Shown: positions 51,622-60,430, numbered from the stretch's first letter. The stretch: 64,000 nt of DNA from Caballeronia humi (GCF_001544475.1 NZ_FCNW02000022.1:34656-98655), one strand, 5' to 3'. Notes: a model not told the origin generated them from the sequence alone. Numbers and translations: made by a program.

Positions 51622-52602
51622 ATGCAGATCGGCATCGTGGGGTTGGGACGGATGGGCGGCAACATCGGAAGGCGGCTGATGCGTGGCGGCCATAGCTGCG
51701 TCGTCTACGATCACAATCCGGACGCCACGCAGGCGCTCGCCGCGGAAGGCGCGACGGGCGCGAGCGATCTCGGCGATCTCGTCACGAAACTCGACGCGCC
51801 GCGCGTGATCTGGCTGATGCTGCCGGCGGGCAAGATCACCGAGGACACGCTCGGCGATCTGCACAAGATCCTCGGCGCGGACGATGTCGTGATCGACGGC
51901 GGCAACAGCTTTTACAAGGACGACATCCGGCGCGCGGCGCAGTTTCGCGAGCAGGGCGTGCATTACGTGGATGTGGGGACGTCGGGCGGCGTGTGGGGTC
52001 TGGAGCGCGGGTACTGCATGATGATCGGCGGGGAGGAGGAGGTCGTGCGGCGCATCGATCCGATTCTCTCCGTGCTTGCGCCGCATCGCGGCGATATACC
52101 GCTCACGCCGGGACGCGAGGGACGCGATCCTCGGGTCGAGCAGGGGTATATGCATACCGGGCCGGTCGGATCGGGGCATTTCGTGAAGATGGTCCACAAC
52201 GGCATCGAGTACGGGCTGATGCAGGCTTATGCGGAAGGGTTTCATATCCTGAAGCACAAGGCATCGACGGAACTTCCGGCTGAGCAGCGCTACGACCTCG
52301 ATCTCGCGGATGTCGCGGAAGTATGGCGAAGGGGGAGCGTGGTGTCGTCGTGGCTGCTGGATCTGACGGCGGGAGCGCTCGCGCACGACGGCACGCTGGA
52401 GCATTTCTCAACCGAAGTCGCGGATAGCGGGGAGGGGCGCTGGACGATCGAGGCGGCTATCGAGGAAGCGGTGCCGGCGCAGGTGCTGTCGGCGGCGCTT
52501 TATACGCGCTTCAGGTCACGCGATATGGAAGCGTTTCCGGAACGGATGCTGTCGGCGATGCGGTTCGGGTTCGGCGGGCATAAGGAGTTTCCGGTGAAGT
52601 AG
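51622..52602 (+). CDS. gnd: 6-phosphogluconate dehydrogenase (decarboxylating, short type)
   Basis: This converts 6-phosphogluconate to ribulose 5-phosphate with CO2. The 326-residue protein is the short (YqeC/Gnd-like) class. It has the NAD(P) site GIVGLGRMGGNIGRRL, IDGGNSFYKDD and the catalytic VGSGHFVKMVHNGIEYGLMQ with Lys and His. It starts six bases after tkt; the two provide linked steps. 6-phosphogluconate is also what KguD would yield, 16 kb upstream. Confidence 0.93.
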   Translation: MQIGIVGLGRMGGNIGRRLMRGGHSCVVYDHNPDATQALAAEGATGASDLGDLVTKLDAPRVIWLMLPAGKITEDTLGDLHKILGADDVVIDGGNSFYKDDIRRAAQFREQGVHYVDVGTSGGVWGLERGYCMMIGGEEEVVRRIDPILSVLAPHRGDIPLTPGREGRDPRVEQGYMHTGPVGSGHFVKMVHNGIEYGLMQAYAEGFHILKHKASTELPAEQRYDLDLADVAEVWRRGSVVSSWLLDLTAGALAHDGTLEHFSTEVADSGEGRWTIEAAIEEAVPAQVLSAALYTRFRSRDMEAFPERMLSAMRFGFGGHKEFPVK

Positions 52603-52630
52603 CCATTGCGATTGCTGCTGCCGGAAGGAG

Positions 52631-52660
52631 AACGGGCCGCGTCGTTCGACGCGGCCCGTT
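52631..52660. terminator. GC-rich hairpin after gnd
   Basis: A 14-base perfect stem, AACGGGCCGCGTCG with its complement, encloses two T. There is no T run after it, so it may work with Rho or as a two-sided barrier between gnd and the convergent brnA. Confidence 0.55.
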
Positions 52661-52685
52661 GCATGTGTGAGTGTCACGGATGCCG

Positions 52686-52964
52686 TTACACCGCGAGCTC
52701 AGCCGGCGAGTGGGTCTTGAGCCAGTCGGCCAACGCCGCGTTCAGGCGCGATTGCCAGCGCGGGCCGGTAGCGCGGAACGCTTCGAGCACTTCGTTGTCG
52801 AGCCGCACGGTAGTCGGTGTTTTGGCGCTACCCATGGGGCGGCCGCGCCGGATGATCCTGTCACCTTCGCGTATCTCCGCGGTTTCAAACCATTCCTCGG
52901 TAAGTTCCGGGGCGTCGTCGGGGTCAACCCAATTGCTTTTCATAGCTTTTAATTTCGCGTTCAT
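52686..52964 (-). CDS. brnA: BrnA antitoxin
   Basis: BrnA binds and neutralises BrnT and represses the brnTA promoter. The 92-residue protein has SNWVDPDDAPELTEEWFETAE, and RRGRPMGSAKTPTTVRLDNEVLEAFRATGPRW, the ribbon-helix-helix part, split here; the tail is ALADWLKTHSPAEL. It overlaps the brnT end by 41 bases, the usual layout. The antitoxin looks fully intact. Confidence 0.92.
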   Translation of the reverse strand: MNAKLKAMKSNWVDPDDAPELTEEWFETAEIREGDRIIRRGRPMGSAKTPTTVRLDNEVLEAFRATGPRWQSRLNAALADWLKTHSPAELAV

Positions 52965-53193
52965 TTGCTTTCCTCATGCTGATGAGGCGGCGAGCCGCGC
53001 CGCATGGAGTCCAGACCACCATGACAATTCTTCCACGCAGCCGACTGGCCGTAACGAAGCGTGGTTCGCCATAGTCCGCGCACGTCCGCGTGTGTAAGAG
53101 TGCGACCGGCAAACACCGCCTCGGCATGTGCAAAGTCCAGCCCCCGGTCCGCCAGCGTCTCGTCGCGCTTGGGATGTCATACGTGATTGTCAT
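52924..53193 (-). CDS. brnT: BrnT-family toxin, probably scrambled by two compensating frameshifts
   Basis: BrnT is a RelE-fold ribonuclease toxin. The C-terminal half is canonical: DYGEPRFVTASRLRGRIVMVVW and ISMRKANEREIKSYEKQLG. Residues 7-39 are not: they read SATRRWRTGGWTLHMPRRC. The shifted frame of the same bases gives PKRDETLADRGLDFAHAEAV then FAGRTLTHADVR, the normal BrnT. So one indel near 53175 and a second near 53078 together keep the frame open. The 89-residue product likely lacks toxicity. It could also be two sequencing errors. Confidence 0.65.
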   Translation of the reverse strand: MTITYDIPSATRRWRTGGWTLHMPRRCLPVALLHTRTCADYGEPRFVTASRLRGRIVMVVWTPCGAARRLISMRKANEREIKSYEKQLG

Positions 53194-53203
53194 AATTATT
53201 GTG

Positions 53204-53239
53204 CTAACAAAAATTAAAAAAAGCGAGAATTTTTGTTAG
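53204..53239. promoter_or_regulatory. Inverted repeat at brnTA promoter, likely BrnA operator
   Basis: CTAACAAAAATT and AATTTTTGTTAG are perfect 12-base arms across a 12-base spacer, in an AT-rich patch that stands out from the GC-rich window. It lies just upstream of brnT, where BrnA is known to bind and repress. Confidence 0.7.
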
Positions 53240-53279
53240 TACGAAAATTCCCACCCCTCTCTCAGAAGGGACGGTCTTT

Positions 53280-54131
53280 TTACTTCATCATCCGCCGTCT
53301 GAACAAGACAGCACATACAAAAAACGGCACAACCGCATAAACCAGCAGCACCCCCACATGCAGCACTACATCCTCCATCGGTCGTCCGAGCATCGCGGGG
53401 CGAATCAACTCCACCGCATGCGAGAGCGGCAGCAGCAACGTAATATGCTGCGCCGCCACCGGCAACTGCGCGATCGGAAAGAACACGCCCGACAGCAGCA
53501 GCATCGGCGTGAGGGCGAGCGTTTGATAGAACATGAAGAAGTCGTAGTTCGGCGCGAGCGCCGTCACGATCATCGTGCTGCTCGCGAACGCGAGCCCCGT
53601 CAGCGCGATGACCGGCAGCGCCCACAGCATCGACGGAAAGCTCGCATAGCCGAACACCGCCGCCACCAGCATGATCGCCACGCCCGAGAGCACCGACTTG
53701 CTCGCCGCCCAGATCACCTCGCCGAGCACGATGTCGCCAAGCGTGAGCGGCGTGTGCATGATCGCCTCCCACGTGCGTTGCACGTGCATGCGCGAGAAGC
53801 CCGAATACATCGACTCGAAACTCGCCGACATCATCACGCTCGACGCCACGGTCCCGGCCGCGAGAAACGCGATGTACGAGACGCCGTCGACGCGCCCGAC
53901 CATCAGCCCGAGCCCGAGGCCCAGGCCGAAGAGGTAGATCATCGGATCGGCGAGATTGCCGAACATCGACGCGATCGCGAGCTTCTTCCAGACGAGATAG
54001 TTGCGCCGCCAGACCGACATCCAGTTGGTCGCGCTGGAAGGCATCGCGGAAGGGTAGCGCTTGCCGCCTTCGCCGTGACGTTGAGGCCGCTCGCCCTTGC
54101 CGGCGATGCGGGAATTGTCGTAAGTGCTCAT
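53280..54131 (-). CDS. nodJ: ABC-2 transporter permease, NodJ-like
   Basis: The 283-residue protein has six hydrophobic segments (from about residue 55) and family blocks WRRNYLVWKKLAIASMFGNLADPMIYLFG and RMHVQRTWEAIMHTPLTLGDIV, trimmed to key parts. NodJ with NodI exports Nod factors in rhizobia, but no nod synthesis genes are here; in Burkholderia the pair is a general ABC-2 exporter of unknown substrate. It starts four bases after nodI. Confidence 0.85.
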   Translation of the reverse strand: MSTYDNSRIAGKGERPQRHGEGGKRYPSAMPSSATNWMSVWRRNYLVWKKLAIASMFGNLADPMIYLFGLGLGLGLMVGRVDGVSYIAFLAAGTVASSVMMSASFESMYSGFSRMHVQRTWEAIMHTPLTLGDIVLGEVIWAASKSVLSGVAIMLVAAVFGYASFPSMLWALPVIALTGLAFASSTMIVTALAPNYDFFMFYQTLALTPMLLLSGVFFPIAQLPVAAQHITLLLPLSHAVELIRPAMLGRPMEDVVLHVGVLLVYAVVPFFVCAVLFRRRMMK

Positions 54132-54135
54132 CGTG

Positions 54136-55080
54136 TCAGTCCACCATCTCGCGCCCGGTCAGGCGCAGAAAAACGTCTTCGAGATTCGCCGGCCGATGCA
54201 GGTAGCGCACGCCCGCGCGTCCCTTCACCCGCTGATGCACCGGCTGCGGATCGTCGACGTAGCAAAAAAGCGTCTCGCCGCTGATCTCCATGCGCTCGAC
54301 GAACGGCGCGAGTTCGTCGGCGAGCGCCTGTGGATCGGGTCCGTAGATCTCGATCACGTCGCAGCCGATCACCGATTCGATCAGCTCGTGCGGCCGGCCT
54401 TCCGCGATCTTGCGGCCTTCCTCGATCACGCAGAGGCGATCGCAGAGGCGCTCGGCTTCTTCCATGAAATGCGTCGTGAGAAGGATCGTCTTGCCGCGTG
54501 AAAGAAGTTGCCGCAGCCGCTCCCAGATCAGATGGCGCGCCTGTGGATCGAGGCCGGTGGTCGGCTCGTCCATCACGAGCACGTCGGGATCGTTGACGAG
54601 TGCGCGCGCGAGCGTGAGGCGCCGCTTCATGCCGCCCGACAGTTCGCTCACGCGCGAATCGGCCTTGTTTTCGAGCCGGGCGAATTCGAGCAGCGACGGC
54701 ACGAGCGCCGCGATCTCGCCGCTCGACATACCGAAATAGCGTCCGAACACGAGCAGGTTCTCGCGGACGGTGAAATCGGGATCGAGATTGTCGAACTGCG
54801 GCACGACGCCCACGCGCCGCCGCGCGAAGCGGGCGCGCTCGGGGATCGGCTCGCCGACGAGGCTGATCGAGCCCGCATCCGGCGACGTGATGCCGAGGAG
54901 CATCTTGAGCGTCGTCGTCTTGCCCGCGCCGTTCGGGCCGAGCAGGCCGAAGCATTCGCCGGGCTGGACGTGAAACGACAGGCCGTCGACGACGGTCTTG
55001 CCGCCGTAGTGCTTCCTTACATCGGCGAAGTCGATGGCGGGCGAACCCGGCGATTTTGCGAAGGATTCCAGAGCTGACAT
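54136..55080 (-). CDS. nodI: ABC transporter ATP-binding protein, NodI-like
   Basis: The 314-residue ATPase shows Walker A GPNGAGKTT, Q-loop VVPQFDNLD, signature LSGGMKRR, Walker B VLVMDEPTTGLDP and the switch TTHFMEEAERLCD. The C-terminal part (YVDDPQPVHQRVKGRAGVRY ... EDVFLRLTGREMVD) is NodI-like. ATG at 55080 is the natural start; an in-frame extension of 38 residues is not homologous. It is followed by nodJ after four bases. Confidence 0.88.
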   Translation of the reverse strand: MSALESFAKSPGSPAIDFADVRKHYGGKTVVDGLSFHVQPGECFGLLGPNGAGKTTTLKMLLGITSPDAGSISLVGEPIPERARFARRRVGVVPQFDNLDPDFTVRENLLVFGRYFGMSSGEIAALVPSLLEFARLENKADSRVSELSGGMKRRLTLARALVNDPDVLVMDEPTTGLDPQARHLIWERLRQLLSRGKTILLTTHFMEEAERLCDRLCVIEEGRKIAEGRPHELIESVIGCDVIEIYGPDPQALADELAPFVERMEISGETLFCYVDDPQPVHQRVKGRAGVRYLHRPANLEDVFLRLTGREMVD

Positions 55081-55435
55081 TGAAATTGAGTGCGACGGCG
55101 CACGGAGCCTGTGATGTATGCGGCCACGAAAGAAGCCGGGCGAGCTAGTGTAATTCATTGCACCAATCCGGCGCTTGAGCGCCACTCGTTGCACTGCTCG
55201 AGCGCGTGATGCCTTCGTGACAGCGTCGAAATTCGGGTTCGAGCGTCGGCTGAAAATGCCAGCGCCTTGGCTGGCAAGGCTCCTGCGACGCTGGCACGAT
55301 GCGAGCTAGTGGTGTGCCCGAACTGTGAGCCCAAGCGTAGCGACGTACGCGTTTTCCAGCGTTGCCGCTCGCGCCGCGACGCACCATCATGCAGACAACG
55401 CTTCACCGATTCACATGCGGCCAGGGAGGCCCATC
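55081..55435. other. 355-base intergenic region between divergent nodI and usp
   Basis: No gene is supported. A perfect hairpin TGCCAGC/GCTGGCA with a six-base loop lies at 55257-55276. Both genes' promoters must be here. I see no clear operator. Confidence 0.5.
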
Positions 55436-55945
55436 ATGGCGAGCTATCAGAAGATCCTGTTGTGCTACGACGGCACTCGCGAAGGCCGCAAGGCGCTGCG
55501 TCATGGCGCCAATCTCGCGCTCGACCTGAAGGCCGAGACGCACGTGCTGGCCGTGGTCGACATGCGTTCGTCGATCGCCCAAAGCGCTGGGCTTCTCACC
55601 GACATGGCGTGCGGACGTTTCGAAGACGCTGCCCGCGACATCCTTCAGGAAGGCGTCGACTGGCTCACCGAGCGTGGGCTCCCAGCGCAGGGACATTTCG
55701 CGTTCGGCCATCCGATCGACGAAATCGCCAATCTTGCAGAGAGCCTCAAGGTCGATCTCGTGGTGGTCGGCCATCGATGCCGCAGCGGCCTCGCGCGCTG
55801 GTGGATGGGCGCGGGCAACACGCCGCTGCTCGATCGCGTGTCGTGCAGCATCCTGGTTGCAGTGTGTCCGGCCGGGGAATCGGCCGAAGCCGAGGAAGAC
55901 GCGGCTTACGCAGCCAAGCCGGTCAAAGCAGAAGTCAGCGCTTAA
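55436..55945 (+). CDS. Universal stress protein (UspA family)
   Basis: The 169-residue protein has the UspA fold: KILLCYDGTREGRKALRHG at the N-terminus and the ATP-type loop VVVGHRCRSGLARWWMGAGN then VSCSILVA, which resembles G-2x-G-9x-G(S/N). A charged tail follows. GGGAGGCCCATC before the ATG is strong. It converges on the TAXI gene and their stops overlap (TTAA). Confidence 0.9.
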   Translation: MASYQKILLCYDGTREGRKALRHGANLALDLKAETHVLAVVDMRSSIAQSAGLLTDMACGRFEDAARDILQEGVDWLTERGLPAQGHFAFGHPIDEIANLAESLKVDLVVVGHRCRSGLARWWMGAGNTPLLDRVSCSILVAVCPAGESAEAEEDAAYAAKPVKAEVSA

Positions 55946-57285
55946 GACGGCGCCTTGCGCGCCGCCTGATCGATCCGCTCGCGCACGAGGCCGATCGCCT
56001 GCTTGAGCGCGTAGATGTCCTGGAAGTAGCGGTGCGGGATGCGGATCTGGCTCGCGTGCGCATCGATGTTGTCGATCTCGTCGCGCCACTGCGCGATCTG
56101 CTCCGACGTTGGCTGCGCGGTCTTCCAGATTTCGTCCTCGAGCGCCTTGATTTCGCGATACCACACCACGAGCCGGTGCTTCATGCGCGATTCCGCCATG
56201 CGTGGCAGCGCCTGCAGGAAACCGAGCAGCACGGCCATGAACGGCACGAGAATCAACAAACGCCGTTCGACGAAGCTCGCCAGCCAGAACGGAAGATACC
56301 GCTGAAGGAAAGGGCGACCGGATTTGAAGTAGCGCGCGCTTTCGTCGGACACGGGGAATTCGTCGGTGTTGAGGTTTGGAAACGTGCCGAGCGGCGTGAA
56401 GTAATCCTCGCCGCCGTGCACGGTTTTGGCCGCGTCGAGCAGCAGATACACGAGGGCGGGATGCAGCGTGTCCTTCGAGACGAGCAGCGCCGTGGCCGCG
56501 AGCAGCGTGACGTCGGCCTGCGGCAGATCGTCGACGATGCTGGTCGACGCGCGCGGAAACACCACCTTCGTGAGCGACGGGAACTTCTGCACGAGCGCAT
56601 CGGCCTGGGCGAAGCTCATCAGCTTCAGATTACTGTTCAGCAGCGTCTTCTGCATCGGCGCGTCGGGCCGGCCGATGAAGAACGCAGCATCGAGTTCGCC
56701 ATTCTGCAGACCCTTGTACGCGTTTGTGGCATCGACTTCAATGAGCGTCGTGTTGTTCGCGGTGATGCCGCTATGCGCGAGCAGCACCATCGAGACGTTG
56801 AGCAGTCCGCTGCCGGGCACACCCGTCGCGACGCGCTTGCCACGTAGTTGCGCGAGCCGGTTGATCGTGGCGTCGCCGCGATAGAACAGCCAGATCGGCT
56901 CGTACGCGACGGCGGCGATGGTCTGCAGCCCGTCGGTGTCTTTCGGGCTCGTGGTGCCCGACTGGATGAAGCCTACTTCGTATTCGCTGTTCGGGTCCTT
57001 TAGCCGCTCGTAGTTTTCGATCGAACCAGAGGAGCCGCGAATATCGAGCGTGATGCCGTCGCGCTTCAGGATTGGTGCATAGCGATCCGCGAAGCCGCGA
57101 TAGATGCCGGCCTCCGCGCCGGTCGTGATAACGATCGTTCGCTGGATCGCGGGCTTGAGCACGATCGCGAGCGACCAGCCGAGCGCCCCGACCAGCAACA
57201 CCACGGCGATGACAAAGAGCCGCCGCCGTCCTGGCGGCATGGGTGGCTTGCGGGTGCGCTGAAGCGCGGGGATGTGCCTTGGCAT
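55942..57285 (-). CDS. TAXI-family TRAP transporter solute-binding protein, membrane-anchored
   Basis: The 447-residue protein has an N-terminal membrane helix (about 22-42), then the TAXI receptor (about 50-310: TTGAEAGIYRGFADRYAPIL, VGFIQSGTTS). A second helix lies at about 345-365 and a C-terminal cytoplasmic-looking coiled part follows. Classic TAXI proteins are free in the periplasm and pair with DctM-type permeases. Here no TRAP permease is nearby, and the extra helix and tail suggest a sensor or orphan role. Confidence 0.85.
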   Translation of the reverse strand: MPRHIPALQRTRKPPMPPGRRRLFVIAVVLLVGALGWSLAIVLKPAIQRTIVITTGAEAGIYRGFADRYAPILKRDGITLDIRGSSGSIENYERLKDPNSEYEVGFIQSGTTSPKDTDGLQTIAAVAYEPIWLFYRGDATINRLAQLRGKRVATGVPGSGLLNVSMVLLAHSGITANNTTLIEVDATNAYKGLQNGELDAAFFIGRPDAPMQKTLLNSNLKLMSFAQADALVQKFPSLTKVVFPRASTSIVDDLPQADVTLLAATALLVSKDTLHPALVYLLLDAAKTVHGGEDYFTPLGTFPNLNTDEFPVSDESARYFKSGRPFLQRYLPFWLASFVERRLLILVPFMAVLLGFLQALPRMAESRMKHRLVVWYREIKALEDEIWKTAQPTSEQIAQWRDEIDNIDAHASQIRIPHRYFQDIYALKQAIGLVRERIDQAARKAPS

Positions 57286-57767
57286 CGTCCGGATTCTCTC
57301 GATTATTGTGTCTGCGATCCTAGCCCTATTGATGCGCGTATTGCACGGATTCGACGCATCGCGAAACCGTTATGAAGTTTGCGTGAACGCAGTCGGATTT
57401 TTGTTTACGAAGGACTTCCGAGCGCGTAGTCTTTACTCGATACTCCACTCGCCAAGCCGAGTTGCAACGAGCAACGACCGGAGTGCCAATGCGCACGGGC
57501 TTCGGCGCGCACGGGTAATCCTTGCGCGCCCAATCCGACAGCCCCGCACAACGGGCTCTCGTCCCGGTAAGTAATCGACGAAAACACGGAACGTCCTCGA
57601 ATCTGTTCGTTGCGAGTCGCCTGCCGCGTTTTGCATGAAGCCAGTACTGCGACCGAAGCGCGGATGCTGGCATCCGTTGCGAATTCGAGTCGCCATCAGA
57701 TGGCGGCCCCAGGGGCGAAGCGACGAATCCGTGCCGATATTGCGGATCAACGCGCAGGAGCGACACC
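57286..57767. other. 482-base intergenic stretch
   Basis: This lies between the divergent TAXI gene and the kinase gene. No supported gene or terminator; the frames inside have arginine-rich or unlike-protein composition. The part near 57290-57450 is noticeably lower in GC and presumably holds the promoters. Confidence 0.5.
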
Positions 57768-59105
57768 ATGACCGTGGTTCACGCTGGAGTGGTCTCTTCG
57801 TCGGATTCTTCTGTCACTACTGTTCCGCCTCCGGCATTCAACGAGGCGCAACGTTTCGATCCACCATTACGCAAAACGCAGCAAGGCGGAAGAAGGAAGC
57901 GCATTCGCGCCTATCTGATGCTGTCCGCTGCACGGCTCATGCAATACACGTCGCGCCTCGGCACACGGCGCAACGGCGAGGACGCACGGCCTGAGTCGCT
58001 GAAAAAACTCCCGAACGACGACGATCCGTTTCCCAGCACGCTCGAACTCTTGCCGTTCGCGATTCTCGTCACGAACCGGCATGGCGAAATCGTGCAGGCG
58101 AATGCGGCATCGGAGAAACTCTTCGGCTACAACCGCGACGAGTTGATCGGAGCGTCCGCCGAGGCGCTCGTGCCCGGCTTGCGCGACGGCGCGCATACGG
58201 CGTTGCAGATCGATACGGCTTCGGGCCACGCGCCTGGCGCAGCGCATGGTTCGCGCGATGTGTTCGCGCGCCGCAAGGAAGGCACCGAATTCCCCGCCGA
58301 GATCACGACCAATCCTCTGACGTCGCACAGGGAAGCGCTGATGCTCACCGTCGTCATCGACCGGACGGAGCGTCACGAGCTGCAGCGCAACCGGCAGGAC
58401 CTCGCGCATCTCACGCGCGTCTCGACGCTCGGCGAACTCGCGGGCTCGCTGGCTCACGAACTGAATCAGCCGCTCACGGCGATGCTCAGCAACGCGCAGG
58501 CAGCGCAGCGCTTCATGGCAATGGACCCGATCGATCTCGACGAAGTGCGCGAGATTCTCCACGATCTCGTCGCGGACAATCGACGCGCAAGTGAAGTGAT
58601 CCGAAGGATTCGCGCGCTTCTGAAAAAAGGCGAACTCGAAGCCGCGCCGCTGAGTCTCGCGGACGTGATCGGCGACGTCGTGCTGCTGCTGCACAGCGAT
58701 GCGATCGTGCGCGGCGTGCGCGTTTTCCTGAACATCGATCCCGGGTTGCCGCCGGTTCACGGCGATCGAGTGCAGTTGCAGCAGGTCGTGCTGAATCTGC
58801 TGCTCAATGCGTTCGACGCGATGGAGTCTCACGGCGTGCCCGATCGCGAGGTCGTGATCGAGGCGTCGGTGAAAGACGAAGGCTCGGTGCGAGTGGCTGT
58901 GCGGGATCGTGGGCCGGGCCTCGCGGACGATATCGTCGAAAAGCTTTTCACGCCGTTCTTTACGTCGAAGCGTGACGGGCTCGGGCTGGGTTTGTCGATC
59001 AGCCGCACGATCGTCGATATGCACGGCGGGCGCATCTGGGCCGAGAACAATGCGGACGCCGGCGCGACGTTCCATTTCACGCTTCCCACCGAGCCGCTTC
59101 GTTGA
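57768..59105 (+). CDS. PAS-domain sensor histidine kinase (FixL-like layout)
   Basis: The 445-residue kinase is soluble. A PAS domain spans about 90-205 (PFAILVTNRHGEIVQANAASEKLFGYNRDEL, in short form), followed by HisKA with LAHELNQPLTAMLSNAQAAQRF, the NtrB/FixL type, and HATPase_c (LNLLLNAFDAM, DRGPGLADD, GLGLGLSISR). AGGAGCG before ATG is strong. It lies ten bases upstream of a FixJ-like regulator, so the two form a pair. The PAS ligand is not evident. Confidence 0.93.
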   Translation: MTVVHAGVVSSSDSSVTTVPPPAFNEAQRFDPPLRKTQQGGRRKRIRAYLMLSAARLMQYTSRLGTRRNGEDARPESLKKLPNDDDPFPSTLELLPFAILVTNRHGEIVQANAASEKLFGYNRDELIGASAEALVPGLRDGAHTALQIDTASGHAPGAAHGSRDVFARRKEGTEFPAEITTNPLTSHREALMLTVVIDRTERHELQRNRQDLAHLTRVSTLGELAGSLAHELNQPLTAMLSNAQAAQRFMAMDPIDLDEVREILHDLVADNRRASEVIRRIRALLKKGELEAAPLSLADVIGDVVLLLHSDAIVRGVRVFLNIDPGLPPVHGDRVQLQQVVLNLLLNAFDAMESHGVPDREVVIEASVKDEGSVRVAVRDRGPGLADDIVEKLFTPFFTSKRDGLGLGLSISRTIVDMHGGRIWAENNADAGATFHFTLPTEPLR

Positions 59106-59115
59106 GGTGAATCCG

Positions 59116-59745
59116 ATGAACGATGCCACGCCAGTCGTCTTCGTCGTCGATGACGACGTCTCTGTGCGCCGCGCGCTGACCCGCGTGATCCGTTCCGCCG
59201 GTTACCGCGTGGAGGCGTTCGAATCGGCGCGGGAATTCCTGTCGCGCGCGCACGCAGACGATTGCGCCGCCTGCCTGCTGCTCGACGTCGAACTGCCGGA
59301 CCTCAACGGTCTCGAACTGCAGCGCGAACTGAACGCGATGAGCGCGCCGGTGTCGGTCATCTTCATCAGCGGACACGGCGACATCGCGATGACGGTCAGC
59401 GCGATGAGGGCCGGCGCGCTCGATTTTCTGGTGAAACCCGTCGGCGATACGGCTTTGCTCTCCGCTATCGAAAACGCGTTGCGCCACGCGTCGGATGCGC
59501 GCGCGAACCGTATCGAAATCGACTCGATCCGCGATCGTCTTGAACGCCTCACGCCGCGCGAGCGGGAAGTGCTTGCGCTGGTCGTCGAGGGTCACCTGAA
59601 CAAACAGGTGGCGTGCAAGCTCGGCACCGCTGAGAAGACCATCAAGGTGCATCGCGCGCGCGTGATGGACAAGATGGGCGCGCATTCGCTCGCCGAACTC
59701 GTGCGCATCAATGACAAAGCCGGGCTCCATCGGCCGCAAGGCTGA
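59116..59745 (+). CDS. FixJ/NarL-family response regulator
   Basis: The 209-residue protein has a receiver (VVFVVDDDVSVRRALT, phospho-Asp in LLLDVELPDLNG, Thr/Ser in IFISGHGDI, Lys in LVKPVGD) and a LuxR-type DNA-binding domain from about 145 (LTPREREVLALVVEGHLNKQVA). GAGG lies eight bases before the ATG. It is partnered with the preceding kinase. The palindrome right after it, TATTGGAC-CAAA-GTCCAATA, may be its target. Confidence 0.93.
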   Translation: MNDATPVVFVVDDDVSVRRALTRVIRSAGYRVEAFESAREFLSRAHADDCAACLLLDVELPDLNGLELQRELNAMSAPVSVIFISGHGDIAMTVSAMRAGALDFLVKPVGDTALLSAIENALRHASDARANRIEIDSIRDRLERLTPREREVLALVVEGHLNKQVACKLGTAEKTIKVHRARVMDKMGAHSLAELVRINDKAGLHRPQG

Positions 59746-59770
59746 ACGCGCTCGCTTCCTCGCAAGCGTG

Positions 59771-59790
59771 TATTGGACCAAAGTCCAATA
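59771..59790. promoter_or_regulatory. Palindrome TATTGGAC-N4-GTCCAATA
   Basis: Eight-base perfect arms flank CAAA. It lies between the FixJ-like and CheY-like genes, 84 bases before the latter. A second copy, with one mismatch, occurs at 60291. Such spacing and symmetry suit a FixJ/LuxR-type dimer. Confidence 0.6.
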
Positions 59791-59873
59791 TACGACGTCT
59801 CCTCGCTGCCATAACGTAAACCCAAGCGTCGAACGGGTTGCGTACCACGGTGCCTGCACGGGGAATATTCGCC

Positions 59874-60260
59874 ATGAGCCATGTCAAGCCGCTCGTCGCA
59901 CTCGTCGATGACGACGAATCGGTGCGCCGTGCCATCAAGCGGCTCCTGAGTTCCGCGGGGCTGGCGGCTGACACGTTCAAGACGGGCGACGAGTTCCTGG
60001 AGATGTTCGATTCGATTCCGTCCTACCGGCCCGCCTGCATTGTTCTCGACGTGCAGATGCCGGGCCTCAACGGTCTCGAAGTCCAGCAGCGGCTCGCGGG
60101 CAGCGGCATCCCGGTGATCTTCATCACGGCCCACGACGAACTCAGCGTGCGCCAGCAGGCGCTGTCGGCGGGTGCGGCGGCTTACCTGCGGAAGCCCTTC
60201 AACGACGAAGTCCTCATCAAGGCGGTGCGCACGGTCCTCAACCTGGACGCCGGGCCATGA
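59874..60260 (+). CDS. CheY-like single-domain response regulator (FixJ receiver type)
   Basis: The 128-residue receiver has LVALVDDDESVRRAIKRLL, phospho-Asp in CIVLDVQMPGLNG, Thr in VIFITAHDE and Lys in YLRKPFND; it ends with no output domain. ATG at 59874 follows GGGGAATATT. It resembles the receiver of FixJ regulators, so it may compete for phosphate with the upstream regulator. It has a palindrome on both sides. Confidence 0.9.
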   Translation: MSHVKPLVALVDDDESVRRAIKRLLSSAGLAADTFKTGDEFLEMFDSIPSYRPACIVLDVQMPGLNGLEVQQRLAGSGIPVIFITAHDELSVRQQALSAGAAAYLRKPFNDEVLIKAVRTVLNLDAGP

Positions 60261-60290
60261 CTACGCGCTCACACGTCTTCACGGGCATGG

Positions 60291-60312
60291 CTATGGGACC
60301 AAAGTCCAATAG
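60291..60312. promoter_or_regulatory. Second copy of GGAC-CAAA-GTCC palindrome
   Basis: CTATGGGAC-CAAA-GTCCAATAG, nine-base arms with one mismatch. It shares GGACCAAAGTCCAATA with the site at 59771 and lies 119 bases before the glycine-zipper gene. It marks a second likely target promoter. Confidence 0.6.
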
Positions 60313-60430
60313 CCCTCTGGCCGTTCACCCACCACTATGGAAACGATCCGGGGCAAGGGTCCCGGCGCGCGCGGCCGGGCGAACGTCAAGCACATCGGGA
60401 AAGCAGTCGAACAGTCGGGAGGCGTGAGCC

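Noticed and set aside
53280..55080. Nodulation factor export function
   Set aside because: Only nodI/nodJ-like genes are present, no nod synthesis genes or nod box was seen, and such exporters are common in non-nodulating Burkholderiaceae.
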